From: Calothrix sp. FI2-JRJ7
GTDB lineage: Bacteria; Cyanobacteriota; Cyanobacteriia; Cyanobacteriales; Nostocaceae
Direction of reading: 5' to 3'
DNA: 64,000 bases
NCBI GenBank assembly: GCA_019359675.1
Contig: JAHHGX010000090.1
Coordinates: 44,775 to 108,774 of the forward strand
This document shows positions 17,319 to 26,737 of this stretch, piece by piece. A program made the translations under genes and the position numbers. Under the pieces are notes generated by a model, which saw nothing but the letters and a program-made list of their open reading frames with translations, did not search any database and was not told the origin of the DNA. The first letter of the stretch is position 1. Every line of letters begins with the position of its first letter.

Positions 17319-17786
17319 TCATTCGTAAAAATTGTGCGTTGTAGAGACGTTACATGTAACGTCTCTACGACGATTTGATATATTTTTGCCAAACATTAGT
17401 GTTACACCAATCTCAGAAGTAAAACCCCATTTTTCATAGTAAGGCGCCATTTCTGGTAAACACCAAAGTGCAAAATGTTCGACATTGCTTAACTGTGGAT
17501 GCTCGATTATTGTATGCATTAGTTGCTTACCGAGTCCAGTATTACGATGAGTTGGCTTGATGATAACATCAAAAATAATCGCTCGATAAACAAAGTCTGT
17601 TAAAACACGCGCAAATCCAATTAATCTATCATTTTTATCTACTAGTCCAATAATAATATCTGACGCTGCTAGCATCTTGACTGTATCTTCGCGTATACGT
17701 TTTTTACTCCAAAACTCATTTTTGTACAAATCCAGTAAATCACAGATTTGCGATTCGTTTAATTGCGATACAACTTTATGACTCAT
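17319..17786 (-). CDS. GNAT-family N-acetyltransferase
   Basis: 155 aa, single GNAT domain. Motif A lies at about 78-95 (DVIIKPTHRNTGLGKQLM), with the acetyl-CoA pyrophosphate loop read as HRNTGLG. The terminal strand YYEKWGF is at about 116-122. The substrate is unknown. The last about 16 residues include RRDVTCNVSTT, which is a translation of the 28-bp palindrome at 17341-17368. Only 10 bp separate it from the downstream phosphatase gene, so the LysR-GNAT-phosphatase genes may form one transcript. Confidence 0.82.
   Translation of the reverse strand: MSHKVVSQLNESQICDLLDLYKNEFWSKKRIREDTVKMLAASDIIIGLVDKNDRLIGFARVLTDFVYRAIIFDVIIKPTHRNTGLGKQLMHTIIEHPQLSNVEHFALWCLPEMAPYYEKWGFTSEIGVTLMFGKNISNRRRDVTCNVSTTHNFYE
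17341..17368. repeat. GTAGAGACGTTACATGTAACGTCTCTAC palindrome, copy 3
   Basis: Identical to the copy at 12985-13012 over 28 bp. It lies inside the 3' end of the GNAT gene and keeps its frame open. Confidence 0.85.
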
Positions 17787-17794
17787 AAAAGCAA

Positions 17795-18685
17795 TTAATA
17801 AGTGTTCTGCACTAAGCTTAAAAAATCAAATTTTTTGAGCATTTCTAAAAATGTAAAAACCGCAGGTACATGAAGCGCATTTTTATGCTCTGCAATACCA
17901 ATTACGCGGTCAAGAGGTACTGGTAAACTGTACACTTGTACTTGTAATGGAATTGGAACAGCAGCTAAACGAGGTAAAATTGCTGCACGCAGTCCTTGGT
18001 TAACCATGCTAACAATTGTCGAATCTTCTTGAATATCGGTAGTTGTATTTAAAGACGGCGCCACTATTTTAAGATGATTATGAAGAATGCGCCCACATGG
18101 AGTACAAGGAATCATTACAGGTGAGTAATTATTCAAAAAATCCCATGTAAGCTGTGAAATATCTATAGCATTAGGTGGAAGCAGTGCAATATACTCATCA
18201 CGCACAACTTCCCAAACTTCAAATTCGTCGCTCGTGGGTAAACACGTAATTCCAATATCAGCACGTCCTTGCCGTAAAGCATCTTCTACATCTAAAAAAG
18301 CATGACATTCAATGATAGTAACCGCAACTTCAGGGAATGAGGCGTGAAACTGCGAAATAGCTTTTGGTAATAAATGTGTTGCCACACTCCGGAATGCGGC
18401 AATTCGCACATGACCACCACATAAACCTTTGTGTATATTTGCCTCATGTTCGATCATTTCTATATGTTCTAATGCTTGACGTGCATGGTATAAAATGCGC
18501 TCTCCTGCGGGTGTTAATAAGGCGCCATGTCTACCACGCACAAATAAAGGTACTCCTAATTCTTCTTCTAAAGTTGAAATTGCATGACTAATAGCAGGTT
18601 GTGATAAATCGAGTGTTAATGCTGCTTCACTAAAGTTACCGCAATCAGCAACCGCTATAACTGCTCGAAGCTGAAAAATTTTCAT
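17795..18685 (-). CDS. LysR-family transcriptional regulator
   Basis: 296 aa. The N-terminal winged helix-turn-helix is at residues 1-60 (AVADCGNFSEAALTLDLSQPAISHAISTLEEELGVPLFVR). The effector-binding domain of periplasmic-binding-protein fold covers about 90-295. It lies 8 bp upstream of the GNAT gene in the same direction and is divergent from the DinB-GST pair, which are its most likely targets along with its own operon. The inducer is unknown. Confidence 0.9.
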   Translation of the reverse strand: MKIFQLRAVIAVADCGNFSEAALTLDLSQPAISHAISTLEEELGVPLFVRGRHGALLTPAGERILYHARQALEHIEMIEHEANIHKGLCGGHVRIAAFRSVATHLLPKAISQFHASFPEVAVTIIECHAFLDVEDALRQGRADIGITCLPTSDEFEVWEVVRDEYIALLPPNAIDISQLTWDFLNNYSPVMIPCTPCGRILHNHLKIVAPSLNTTTDIQEDSTIVSMVNQGLRAAILPRLAAVPIPLQVQVYSLPVPLDRVIGIAEHKNALHVPAVFTFLEMLKKFDFLSLVQNTY

Positions 18686-18881
18686 ATATATTTTAGATAA
18701 AAACTGATTTGATTATTACAGAAAGATTGTACCAACGTTTTATCTATATATAAATGCCGTTTATAGAAACTATTCAGGTTACTTTTTGATTGCTAATTGG
18801 TATACCGCTAGAGTTGGTAGAACAGGAAACGGTGCCAAGCTCAGATCAAAGGCTTGATATAAATTATCAGAGGTATAAAGA

Positions 18882-19382
18882 ATGCTCAATAATTATGAAG
18901 TAATGGCACAGTACAACCATTGGATGAATCAAAAACTTTATGCGATTTGTGCAGAAATTCCAGATTCCAAACGTAAGGAAGATTTAGGAGCATTTTTTAA
19001 ATCAATTCACGGTACTCTAAATCATCTACTGTTTGGTGATAGAGCTTGGATAGGACGTTTCATTGGCGAACCTTTTACTGCAAAAATCGGTGATGAGTTG
19101 TACGAAGATTTTAACGAATTGGTTGTTCAACGAGAAATCACGGACTTGCAAATTATCAAATGGTCAAAAAACCTTTCCTCTGAGTGGTTACATCAAGACT
19201 TTAAATATATTAGTGGAGTAGATGGCAAAACACGCATACTACCCGCTTGGGTTTTGGTAACACACATGTTTAATCATCAAACTCATCACCGTGGACAATT
19301 AACAACTCTTCTTAGTCAGCTTGGATACAATCCAGGTGTTACTGATTTACCTTTCTTGCCTTGGTTAAATACTATCTCATAA
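18882..19382 (+). CDS. DinB-family protein
   Basis: 166 aa four-helix bundle with the metal-site histidines in GTLNHLLFGDRAW (about 45-57) and FNHQTHHRGQ (about 130-139). DinB/YfiT proteins are metal-dependent thiol-type transferases, some acting with low-molecular-weight thiols. The following glutathione S-transferase gene, 21 bp downstream, suggests a joint detoxification role, which is an inference. Divergent from the LysR gene. Confidence 0.88.
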   Translation: MLNNYEVMAQYNHWMNQKLYAICAEIPDSKRKEDLGAFFKSIHGTLNHLLFGDRAWIGRFIGEPFTAKIGDELYEDFNELVVQREITDLQIIKWSKNLSSEWLHQDFKYISGVDGKTRILPAWVLVTHMFNHQTHHRGQLTTLLSQLGYNPGVTDLPFLPWLNTIS

Positions 19383-19403
19383 AATAACCCTTCATACAAA
19401 ACT

Positions 19404-20048
19404 ATGTCACAATTTACACTAGTAATAGGTAACAAAAACTACTCTTCATGGTCACTACGTCCGTGGTTACTAATGAAACAATTTGGTATAGAGTTTAATG
19501 AAATTTGTATACCACTTTATCAACCGGAAACACAATCTCAACTTAGTCAATACTCTCCTTCCGGTAAAGTGCCTGTTTTAATTCACGATAAACAAACAAT
19601 ATGGGACTCACTCGCAATTTGTGAATATCTTGTTGAGACTTTCCCGAATTTAAACTTTTATCCTCAAGATAGAAACGCTCGTGCGGTTGCACGTTCAATT
19701 AGTGCGGAAATGCACTCTGGTTTTCAATATTTACGGCAAAATATGCCGATGAACTGCTGTGCGGTGTTACCTGGTAAAGGAATGACACCTGATGTCCAAA
19801 AAGATATTGAACGTATCACAAATATTTGGCGCCAACTCCGAGAGCAATTTTGTAAGGAAGGAAGTATGCTATTTGGTAAATTTACGATTGCCGATGCGAT
19901 GTATGCACCTGTAATACTACGCTTTAACACTTATGGGGTACAGTTAAATTCGGTATGCCAAGATTATTCCGAAGCTGTGTTAGAGCTTCCTGCTATGCAA
20001 CAATGGGTCGAAGCTGCGAAAAACGACAACCATTCGCAACCAATTTAG
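19404..20048 (+). CDS. Glutathione S-transferase family protein
   Basis: 214 aa. N-terminal thioredoxin-like domain with the active-site Ser region NYSSWSLRPWL (about 12-22), the cis-Pro in GKVPVLIHD and the glutathione gamma-Glu contact in IWDSLAICEYL. The helical C-terminal domain follows from about 85. Probably conjugates or reduces electrophiles in the cytoplasm. It lies directly behind dinB-like, probably co-transcribed. Confidence 0.88.
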   Translation: MSQFTLVIGNKNYSSWSLRPWLLMKQFGIEFNEICIPLYQPETQSQLSQYSPSGKVPVLIHDKQTIWDSLAICEYLVETFPNLNFYPQDRNARAVARSISAEMHSGFQYLRQNMPMNCCAVLPGKGMTPDVQKDIERITNIWRQLREQFCKEGSMLFGKFTIADAMYAPVILRFNTYGVQLNSVCQDYSEAVLELPAMQQWVEAAKNDNHSQPI

Positions 20049-20085
20049 TACAAATTAACTTAGATCAAAAAGCCCTCTTTAAAAA

Positions 20086-20107
20086 TCCCTCCTCTTGAAG
20101 GGAGGGA
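20086..20107. terminator. Hairpin between the GST gene and the convergent hypothetical gene
   Basis: TCCCTCC-TCTTGAAG-GGAGGGA, a stable stem 38 bp past the GST stop. Confidence 0.5.
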
Positions 20108-20110
20108 GCG

Positions 20111-20374
20111 TCAATAAACACAAGCATGAACCGCAAGCTCAGTTGAAATACCATGATGGATATCTCGACCCCTTTCAAACATACATAATTCCCGCGACTC
20201 CTGTTTAACCAAACCATCCATTGCTGCTTCCTGCAAACTCATAAAAGCATTTAAATCTTCCATTTCGTACTTATCTCTCAATAGAACACGTAAAAGATTT
20301 TCTTGGGCTAGTGTTAAATAGCCAGTATTTAGAGCTTGTTCAACTACATCGCGAATTAATACCATAATCAACAC
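20111..20374 (-). CDS. Conserved small cyanobacterial protein, unknown function
   Basis: 87 aa. Mostly helical (IRDVVEQALNTGYLTLAQENLLRVLLRD, then DLNAFMSLQEAAMDGLVKQESRELC). This pattern resembles a family with several paralogues in Nostocales genomes, but I know of no assigned function. Start either ATG at 20374 or the ATG three codons later (20365), which matches the usual MVLIRDV beginning better. Confidence 0.7.
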   Translation of the reverse strand: MLIMVLIRDVVEQALNTGYLTLAQENLLRVLLRDKYEMEDLNAFMSLQEAAMDGLVKQESRELCMFERGRDIHHGISTELAVHACVY

Positions 20375-21264
20375 CCTGATTCATCCAGATAAGGTGATAT
20401 CGACGGATAGTTTTCCTTATTACTCTATGTAAAGAGTTTCCTTGTAGACACATTGTTGCTTTACTTAACAAAACTTTACATTTCATTTTTATTTTCAATG
20501 AGGCTAATAAAAATTAAGTGGCAATATAGCAACAATAATTACTTTTTTTGTACTGATATAATTGTGCAACACCTGGCGTAAAGGCTGTTTTAGTCTGATA
20601 TTCTAGAGATTAACTCTAATTTCGGTTAAAAACAACTTGATAATAAAAGTTTTATTTTATCTGGATTATGGTTTTGCTATGGAACTTTTCTATGGCAAGA
20701 GTATATATTTGATTTATAATTTAAATTTTTACATCTATCAAAAGTATTATAAAATCCTAGAAACCGGGTTTATTGTTGAAGTATTGTAATTAAAACGACG
20801 ATTTTGCGTAGAAACCCGGTTTCTTATAAAATTCCTCTACCTAAAGTAGTATATTTAGCTGAAATAAGTTTTTTGTTTATGTCAAAAGCTTTAGAAAGCA
20901 AATACCTTATAATATTAAAATTTATTCAAACTTTAGGTTGTTCAATTAGCTGAGTTTGGACTATAGTTAACAGTGCTTACTATGATAAGCAATGTATAAA
21001 ATTAGCCTAAATATGGGGGTATTCATTAAGGTATAACCTCCGTAAAGTCGCGTTAAAATCAATCCTTTAACGAATATTTACGCTAACGTAAGTAGTATGA
21101 ATGTAAAAAAATGGTTAATAAAAAACGGGTGCGTTCTTAGAAGCTACTTAATTTTTTACGTTCTTTTGTAATGCTCGGCTATTTAGGCTACAACATAGTA
21201 TTTAAATGATAGTTATAGACTATGAAGAGCGATAAATTGTCGAACTAGAGTTCAGGATATTACT
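20375..21264. other. Long regulatory spacer before sucrose synthase
   Basis: About 890 bp without a coding region. It includes a paired GAAACCCGG palindrome (20759-20825) and long AT-rich stretches, so the susA promoter must lie here. I could not confidently place an NtcA-type GTA-N8-TAC site. Sucrose synthase genes of Anabaena are known to be nitrogen- and salt-responsive. Confidence 0.5.
20759..20825. repeat. Paired GAAACCCGGTTTC palindromes, copy 2
   Basis: AGAAACCGGGTTT at 20759 and AGAAACCCGGTTTCTT at 20810 face each other across about 38 bp. Confidence 0.8.
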
Positions 21265-23673
21265 ATGCATGACCTGGTTCAAAATGTTTTAAACAGCGAT
21301 GAGAAAACTGCTTTACGTCAGTTTGTCTCGGCCCTAAACGCCGCCGGTAAACCCTACCTACTACGAAATGAGATTTTACAGGTGTTTGCCGACTATTGCC
21401 AGCGCTCTCACAAACCTGCTTATTTTTACCATTCCTCGTCTTTAGGCACATTAATCAGCCTAACGCACGAAATCATTTTGGAAGAGGAAAGCACTTGGTT
21501 TATGTTACGTCCCTGGATAGCTAACCAGGAAGTTTGGCGCCTGGGTGCGGATATGACGCACTTTGAAAAACTGACATCAAAAGCGTTGTTGGATGTGCGC
21601 GACCGTTTGGTCAACCGCTCCCAACCTCAAATTTTAGAAATAGACCTCAAACCTTTCTATGAAGGTTCTCCAACAATAGATGACCCCCGTAATATTGGGC
21701 AGGGTTTAACTTTTTTAAATCGTTACCTATGTAACCAACTTGAAAACGACCCCAAACGTTGGTTAGAAGAATTATTCCAAGCTTTGCATAAGTTGCAGCA
21801 TGGTGGTACACCACTAATGATTAGCGACCGTCTCCACTCTGGGGATGAACTTGCTCTTGCTGTCAAAAAAGCGCTGCAATTTGTGAGCGAACTTTCTCCT
21901 ATAGAACCGTTTGAGAAGTTTCGCTTTGATTTACAGTCGCTTGGCTTTGAACCTGGTTGGGGTAATACAGCAGGTCGAGTCAGAGAAACCCTCGAACTGT
22001 TTAACCGTTTAGTTAGTGACCCAGAACCAGCAATATTAGAAGCTTTTGTGACGCGCGTTCCGGCTATATTCCGTGTAGTTTTAGTATCTATTCACGGATG
22101 GGTTGGTCAAGAAGGTGTGGTTGGGCGCCCAGAAACTGCTGGTCAAGTCATGTATGTTTTAGAACAAGCGCGCAGTTTAGAAGCTAAGTTAAACGAAGAT
22201 ATAAAGCTTGCTGGACTTGAGGTGCTGGGAATTCAGCCCAAGGTAATAATTCTAACTCGGTTGATTCCTAACTGCGAAGGAACCGCTTGTAATTTGAGAT
22301 TGGAAAAACTGCAAGGAACAGAAAATGCGTGGATATTACGGGTTCCATTTGCTGATTTCAATCCTAACGTTACACAAAACTGGATTTCTAAGTTTGAAAT
22401 TTGGCCATACTTAGAATCTTTTGCTCTCGAAGCTGAACGTGAGTTAGTAGCAGAATTTAGGGGCAACCCTAACTTAATAATTGGTAACTACAGTGATGGT
22501 AATTTAGTCGCGTTTCTGCTGTCACGGCGCCTAAAAGCAGCACATTGCAATATTGCCCACTCGCTAGAAAAGCCTAAATACCTATTTAGTAACTTGTACT
22601 GGCAAGATTTAGAAGATAGATATCATTTCAGCGCTCAGTTTACTGCCGACTTAATTAGTATGAACGCAGCGGACTTTATTGTTAGTTCGTCATACCAAGA
22701 AATCGTCGGTACTCCCGATAACATGGGACAGTACGAATCGTACAAATGTTTTACAATGCCTAATTTGTACCACGTTGTAGATGGGATAGATTTATTTAAC
22801 CCCAAATTTAACATGGTGCCACCAGGGGTAAACGAGAACATCTTCTTTCCTTACAACCAAAGTGAAGACCGGGATAAAGAAGCGCGCGAAAAAATTCACG
22901 AACTAATGTTTTTGCGCTCTGACCCTAGCATAATAGGTAATTTGGAAAATCCCAAAAAGATACCTATACTAGCAGTTGCCCCCATCAACTCAACTAAAAA
23001 TCTTACAGGGTTAGCAGAATGCTTTGGAAAAAGTAAAGAACTGCAAGAACGCTGTAACTTAATATTGCTCACCAGCAAATTTAGCCCAGAGCAAGCAACC
23101 CATCCCGAAGAAGCAGCGGAAATTGAGAAACTGCATTCCATCATTGACCAGTACGAATTGCATAGTCATATTCGCTGGGTAGGTATTCGCCTTTCTAATA
23201 TGGAATTAGGCGAAGCATATCGAGCAGTGGCAGATTGTCGAGGAATTTTTATACACTTTGCCCGCTTTGAAGCCTTCGGACGAACTTTACTCGAAGCGAT
23301 GATTTCAGGACTACCCACCTTTGCCACCCAATTCGGCGGCGCCTCTGAAATAATCGAAGATGTAGATAGGTTCCAAATTAACCCAACCGACTACGAAGGA
23401 ACTGCGAAGAAAGTATTACATTTTCTTGACGAATGTGATGCAAATCCCCAATACTGGCATGAAATTTCTACGCGGGCAATCGACAGGGTGCGTAACAAAT
23501 ATAACTGGAGCCTACACTCGAAGCAATTACTGTTAATCTCGAAAATATACCGTTTCTGGGATTATGTCACCCCAGAAAACCGTGAAGCCAGGGCGCGCTA
23601 CCTCGAAACTTTATACTATCTAGTCTTTAAACCCAGAGCCGAAAAAATTCTGGAACAGCACATGCAAAGGTAA
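21265..23673 (+). CDS. susA: Sucrose synthase
   Basis: 802 aa, the usual length for cyanobacterial SusA. Reversibly converts sucrose plus ADP/UDP to fructose and nucleotide-glucose in the cytoplasm. In heterocyst-formers it works in the sucrose-cleaving direction and feeds glycogen and nitrogen fixation. Residues 1-260 are the N-terminal regulatory part. The GT-B catalytic part includes PPGVNENIFFPY (about 515-526) and the retaining GT4 signature FARFEAFGRTLLEAM (about 667-681, E-x7-E). A GH65/beta-PGM gene follows after 139 bp, so the two may be a sugar-use operon. Confidence 0.96.
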   Translation: MHDLVQNVLNSDEKTALRQFVSALNAAGKPYLLRNEILQVFADYCQRSHKPAYFYHSSSLGTLISLTHEIILEEESTWFMLRPWIANQEVWRLGADMTHFEKLTSKALLDVRDRLVNRSQPQILEIDLKPFYEGSPTIDDPRNIGQGLTFLNRYLCNQLENDPKRWLEELFQALHKLQHGGTPLMISDRLHSGDELALAVKKALQFVSELSPIEPFEKFRFDLQSLGFEPGWGNTAGRVRETLELFNRLVSDPEPAILEAFVTRVPAIFRVVLVSIHGWVGQEGVVGRPETAGQVMYVLEQARSLEAKLNEDIKLAGLEVLGIQPKVIILTRLIPNCEGTACNLRLEKLQGTENAWILRVPFADFNPNVTQNWISKFEIWPYLESFALEAERELVAEFRGNPNLIIGNYSDGNLVAFLLSRRLKAAHCNIAHSLEKPKYLFSNLYWQDLEDRYHFSAQFTADLISMNAADFIVSSSYQEIVGTPDNMGQYESYKCFTMPNLYHVVDGIDLFNPKFNMVPPGVNENIFFPYNQSEDRDKEAREKIHELMFLRSDPSIIGNLENPKKIPILAVAPINSTKNLTGLAECFGKSKELQERCNLILLTSKFSPEQATHPEEAAEIEKLHSIIDQYELHSHIRWVGIRLSNMELGEAYRAVADCRGIFIHFARFEAFGRTLLEAMISGLPTFATQFGGASEIIEDVDRFQINPTDYEGTAKKVLHFLDECDANPQYWHEISTRAIDRVRNKYNWSLHSKQLLLISKIYRFWDYVTPENREARARYLETLYYLVFKPRAEKILEQHMQR

Positions 23674-23679
23674 AGACTA

Positions 23680-23790
23680 AAAGTTAGGAGTTATGAGTTG
23701 TGAGTTGTGAATTGAAACTCCTAACTCCTAACTCCTAACTCCTCACTTCCAACAATTAACTTCTAACTCCTAACTCCTAACTCCTAACTA
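23680..23790. repeat. Short tandem heptanucleotide repeats (CTAACTC)
   Basis: Multiple head-to-tail CTAACTC units plus the inverted GAGTTAG/GAGTTGT form at 23686-23710. These are the STRR heptads typical of filamentous cyanobacteria. The inverted flanks can fold into a hairpin between susA and the next gene. Confidence 0.85.
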
Positions 23791-23812
23791 TTTTATAAGG
23801 AAAGCACTGCCG

Positions 23813-26710
23813 ATGGATTTAAATACTAATCTTGATTTTATTTATACTGACTGGTCATTAATCGAAACTCGATTTGACCCAGATAAAATTCACCACCGTG
23901 AAACTGTATTTACAATTGGTAATGGTTATTTAGGTACGCGCGGCACATTTGAAGAAGGTTATTCGCGTGCGACACCTGCAACTTTACTTCACGGTGTGTT
24001 TGATGATGTGCCAATTGTTTACACTGAACTTGCTAATTGTCCTGACTGGTTGCCGCTATCAATCACAATTGATGGAGAACGGTTTCGGATGGATAGGGGT
24101 GAGATAATTAGCTATGAACGAAAGCTTGATTTGCGACGCGGTGTTTTAAGTCGGTTTATACGATGGCGTTCTACTGGTGGAAAAACTGTAGATTTACAAT
24201 TTGAACGGTTTGCTAGTTTAGCTTCTGAGCATGTAACCGCGTTGCGCTGTCAAATTAAACCTATTGATTTTAATGGGTTAGTTGAAGTGCAAGCGAGTAT
24301 CAGCGGATACCCAGAAAACCAAGGGTTTAACCATTGGGAATTAATCGACCAGGGGAGTATTTCTAAAGCTGCCTGGTTGAATCTTAGAACTCGTAACTCG
24401 CGTATTACTCTTGGTATGGGTCTAGGAATGAATGTTTCAGGCGCCGAAGCATCGGTTATTGTGACAAATCCACCTGGATACCCCACTGTAATAACTTCGT
24501 TTCAAGCGACTTCTGGCCAAGCTGTCACTGTTGAAAAGTTAGTGACATTTTTTACGTCCAGGGATGTAGAAAACCCGGTTCAAGCTGCACAGCAGGAGTT
24601 AGCTGATTTACCCCCATACTCTACCTTGTTAAAAGAACATTCTTTGGCATGGGAGCAAGCATGGGATAAAAGCGATATTGCGATTGAAGGAGATGTTCGC
24701 GCAGCGCTTGCAGTTCGCTACAATTTGTTTCAGTTATTAATTGCGGCGCCTACAAACGATGACCGTGTAAGTATTGCTGCTAAAACTCTATCAGGGTTTG
24801 GATATCGCGGGCATGTGTTCTGGGATACCGAGATATTTATCTTGCCGTTCTTTATCTACACACAACCAGAATTAGCGCGTAACTTGCTATCGTATCGTTA
24901 TCACACCATTGGTGGCGCCCGACGAAAAGCAGTTCACTACGGCTATAAAGGAGCAATGTATTCGTGGGAAAGTGCGGATACTGGTGACGAAGTAACACCG
25001 CGTTGGTTGCCACCGAATGACCCGTATGGAGAAGATATTCGCATTTGGTGCCGTGACCGAGAAATCCATATTAGCGCTGATGTAGTTTACGCTCTATGGT
25101 CTTATTGGTTGGTTTCGGGTGATGATGATTGGATGCGCGATTACGGCGCCGAGATTATTCTGGACACAGCAGTATTTTGGGGAAGCCGCGTTGAGTATAG
25201 CACCAAGTACGAAAAGTACGAAATTCGCGGTGTAATAGGTGCCGATGAGTATCACGAGTTAGCAAATAATAACGCCTTTACTAACCGCTTGGTGCAGTGG
25301 CATTTAGAAAAAGCTATCGCGACTCAAGACTGGTTACGCGAAAAATATCCAGATAAAGCTAAAGAACTCGAAACGAGATTACAGCTTACACTAAGTCGGC
25401 GCCTACGTTGGCAAGATATTATCGCGAACTTAGTAATTCCTTACGACCCCAATACGAAACTCATCGAACAGGCAGATGGATTTTTCAAACTCGAAGATAT
25501 CAATCTGGCTGATTACGAACCGCGTACTAAGTCGATGCAAACAATTTTGACTATCGAAGGCGCCAATAAACGTCAGGTATTAAAACAACCCGATGTCTTG
25601 ATGCTACTTTACTTAATGCGCGAATCACAAGAGTTTCCTTACACGTTAGAAATATTAGAGAAAAACTGGGACTATTACGCACCTCGTACCGATATTACCT
25701 ACGGTTCCTCACTTGGCCCAGCGATTCACGCGATATTAGCATCCGATTTAGGAAAAACTGACGAAGCTTATAAATACTTCATGCAAGCGGCAATGGTTGA
25801 TATCGAAGATGTACGTGGTAACGCGCATGAAGGTATACATGGCGCCAGTGCGGGTGGAATATGGCAAGCTGTAGTCTTTGGTTTTGGTGGTATTAAGCTC
25901 ACCGAAAACGGCCCCGTTGCAACAGCACATTTACCTCACGGTTGGAAACGCTTACAGTTCAAAATTAATTGGCGCGGTGACTGGCACGAATTTGACTTGA
26001 AAGCAGAAGGAACAAATATGGAAACAATACATAATTCCAACTCGAATATTAAAGGCGTGATTTTTGACTTAGATGGAGTAATCACAGATACTGCTGAATA
26101 CCATTATTTAGGTTGGCAAAGACTCGCTGATGAGGAAGGATTACCATTTAACCGCGAAGCCAACGAAGAACTGCGGGGAGTATCTCGTCGTGAATCATTG
26201 CTTAAAATTATTGGTGATAAGCATTATTCTGAAGAGCAAATTCTAGAAATGATGGAGCGTAAAAACCGTTACTACGTAGAATCCATTGAACATATTTTAC
26301 CCAAAGATTTATTACCAGGAGCGTTAGATTTGCTCGAAGAATTACGCAGTGCGGGTATTAAAATAGCGCTTGGTTCTGCCAGTAAAAACGCGCGTCCGGT
26401 AGTTGAAAAATTGGGAATAGCTAAATATATGGATGTCATCGCTGATGGTTACAGTGTTCAACAACCAAAACCGGCGCCTGATTTATTTTTGTTTGCCGCA
26501 AAAGAACTTGGGTTGGCGCCAGAGGAATGTATTGTAGTTGAAGATGCAGCAGCAGGTATTGAAGCAGCAAAAGCAGGAGGAATGATAGCTGTTGGTTTGG
26601 GGCCTTCTGAAAGGGTAGGAGAAGCTGATATTGTTTTACCCAGTCTTGAAAATGTCCACTGGCAAGACTTGCAAGCTAAGTTAACCGATTTAATTTTACA
26701 ACCTTCATAA
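23813..26710 (+). CDS. GH65 disaccharide phosphorylase fused to beta-phosphoglucomutase
   Basis: 965 aa. Residues 1-740 form a glycoside hydrolase family 65 phosphorylase (maltose/trehalose/kojibiose type), with the general-acid Glu479 in GADEYHE and the phosphate-binding region EGIHGASAGGIWQAV (about 680-694). Residues about 745-960 are a HAD-type beta-phosphoglucomutase: nucleophile motif FDLDGV (Asp752, Asp754), GSASKN and VEDAAAGIEAAKAGGM. Together they would turn an alpha-disaccharide plus phosphate into glucose and beta-glucose-1-phosphate, then into glucose-6-phosphate, in one polypeptide. Substrate choice (trehalose vs maltose) cannot be decided by eye. Downstream of susA. Confidence 0.9.
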   Translation: MDLNTNLDFIYTDWSLIETRFDPDKIHHRETVFTIGNGYLGTRGTFEEGYSRATPATLLHGVFDDVPIVYTELANCPDWLPLSITIDGERFRMDRGEIISYERKLDLRRGVLSRFIRWRSTGGKTVDLQFERFASLASEHVTALRCQIKPIDFNGLVEVQASISGYPENQGFNHWELIDQGSISKAAWLNLRTRNSRITLGMGLGMNVSGAEASVIVTNPPGYPTVITSFQATSGQAVTVEKLVTFFTSRDVENPVQAAQQELADLPPYSTLLKEHSLAWEQAWDKSDIAIEGDVRAALAVRYNLFQLLIAAPTNDDRVSIAAKTLSGFGYRGHVFWDTEIFILPFFIYTQPELARNLLSYRYHTIGGARRKAVHYGYKGAMYSWESADTGDEVTPRWLPPNDPYGEDIRIWCRDREIHISADVVYALWSYWLVSGDDDWMRDYGAEIILDTAVFWGSRVEYSTKYEKYEIRGVIGADEYHELANNNAFTNRLVQWHLEKAIATQDWLREKYPDKAKELETRLQLTLSRRLRWQDIIANLVIPYDPNTKLIEQADGFFKLEDINLADYEPRTKSMQTILTIEGANKRQVLKQPDVLMLLYLMRESQEFPYTLEILEKNWDYYAPRTDITYGSSLGPAIHAILASDLGKTDEAYKYFMQAAMVDIEDVRGNAHEGIHGASAGGIWQAVVFGFGGIKLTENGPVATAHLPHGWKRLQFKINWRGDWHEFDLKAEGTNMETIHNSNSNIKGVIFDLDGVITDTAEYHYLGWQRLADEEGLPFNREANEELRGVSRRESLLKIIGDKHYSEEQILEMMERKNRYYVESIEHILPKDLLPGALDLLEELRSAGIKIALGSASKNARPVVEKLGIAKYMDVIADGYSVQQPKPAPDLFLFAAKELGLAPEECIVVEDAAAGIEAAKAGGMIAVGLGPSERVGEADIVLPSLENVHWQDLQAKLTDLILQPS

Positions 26711-26737
26711 CGTAGGGTGGGCACTGCCCACCTTACA
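26711..26737. repeat. GGTGGGCACTGCCCACC palindrome, copy 2
   Basis: GTAGGGTGGGCACTGCCCACCTTAC between convergent genes, possibly a bidirectional terminator. It ends inside the 3' end of the regulator gene. Confidence 0.75.
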
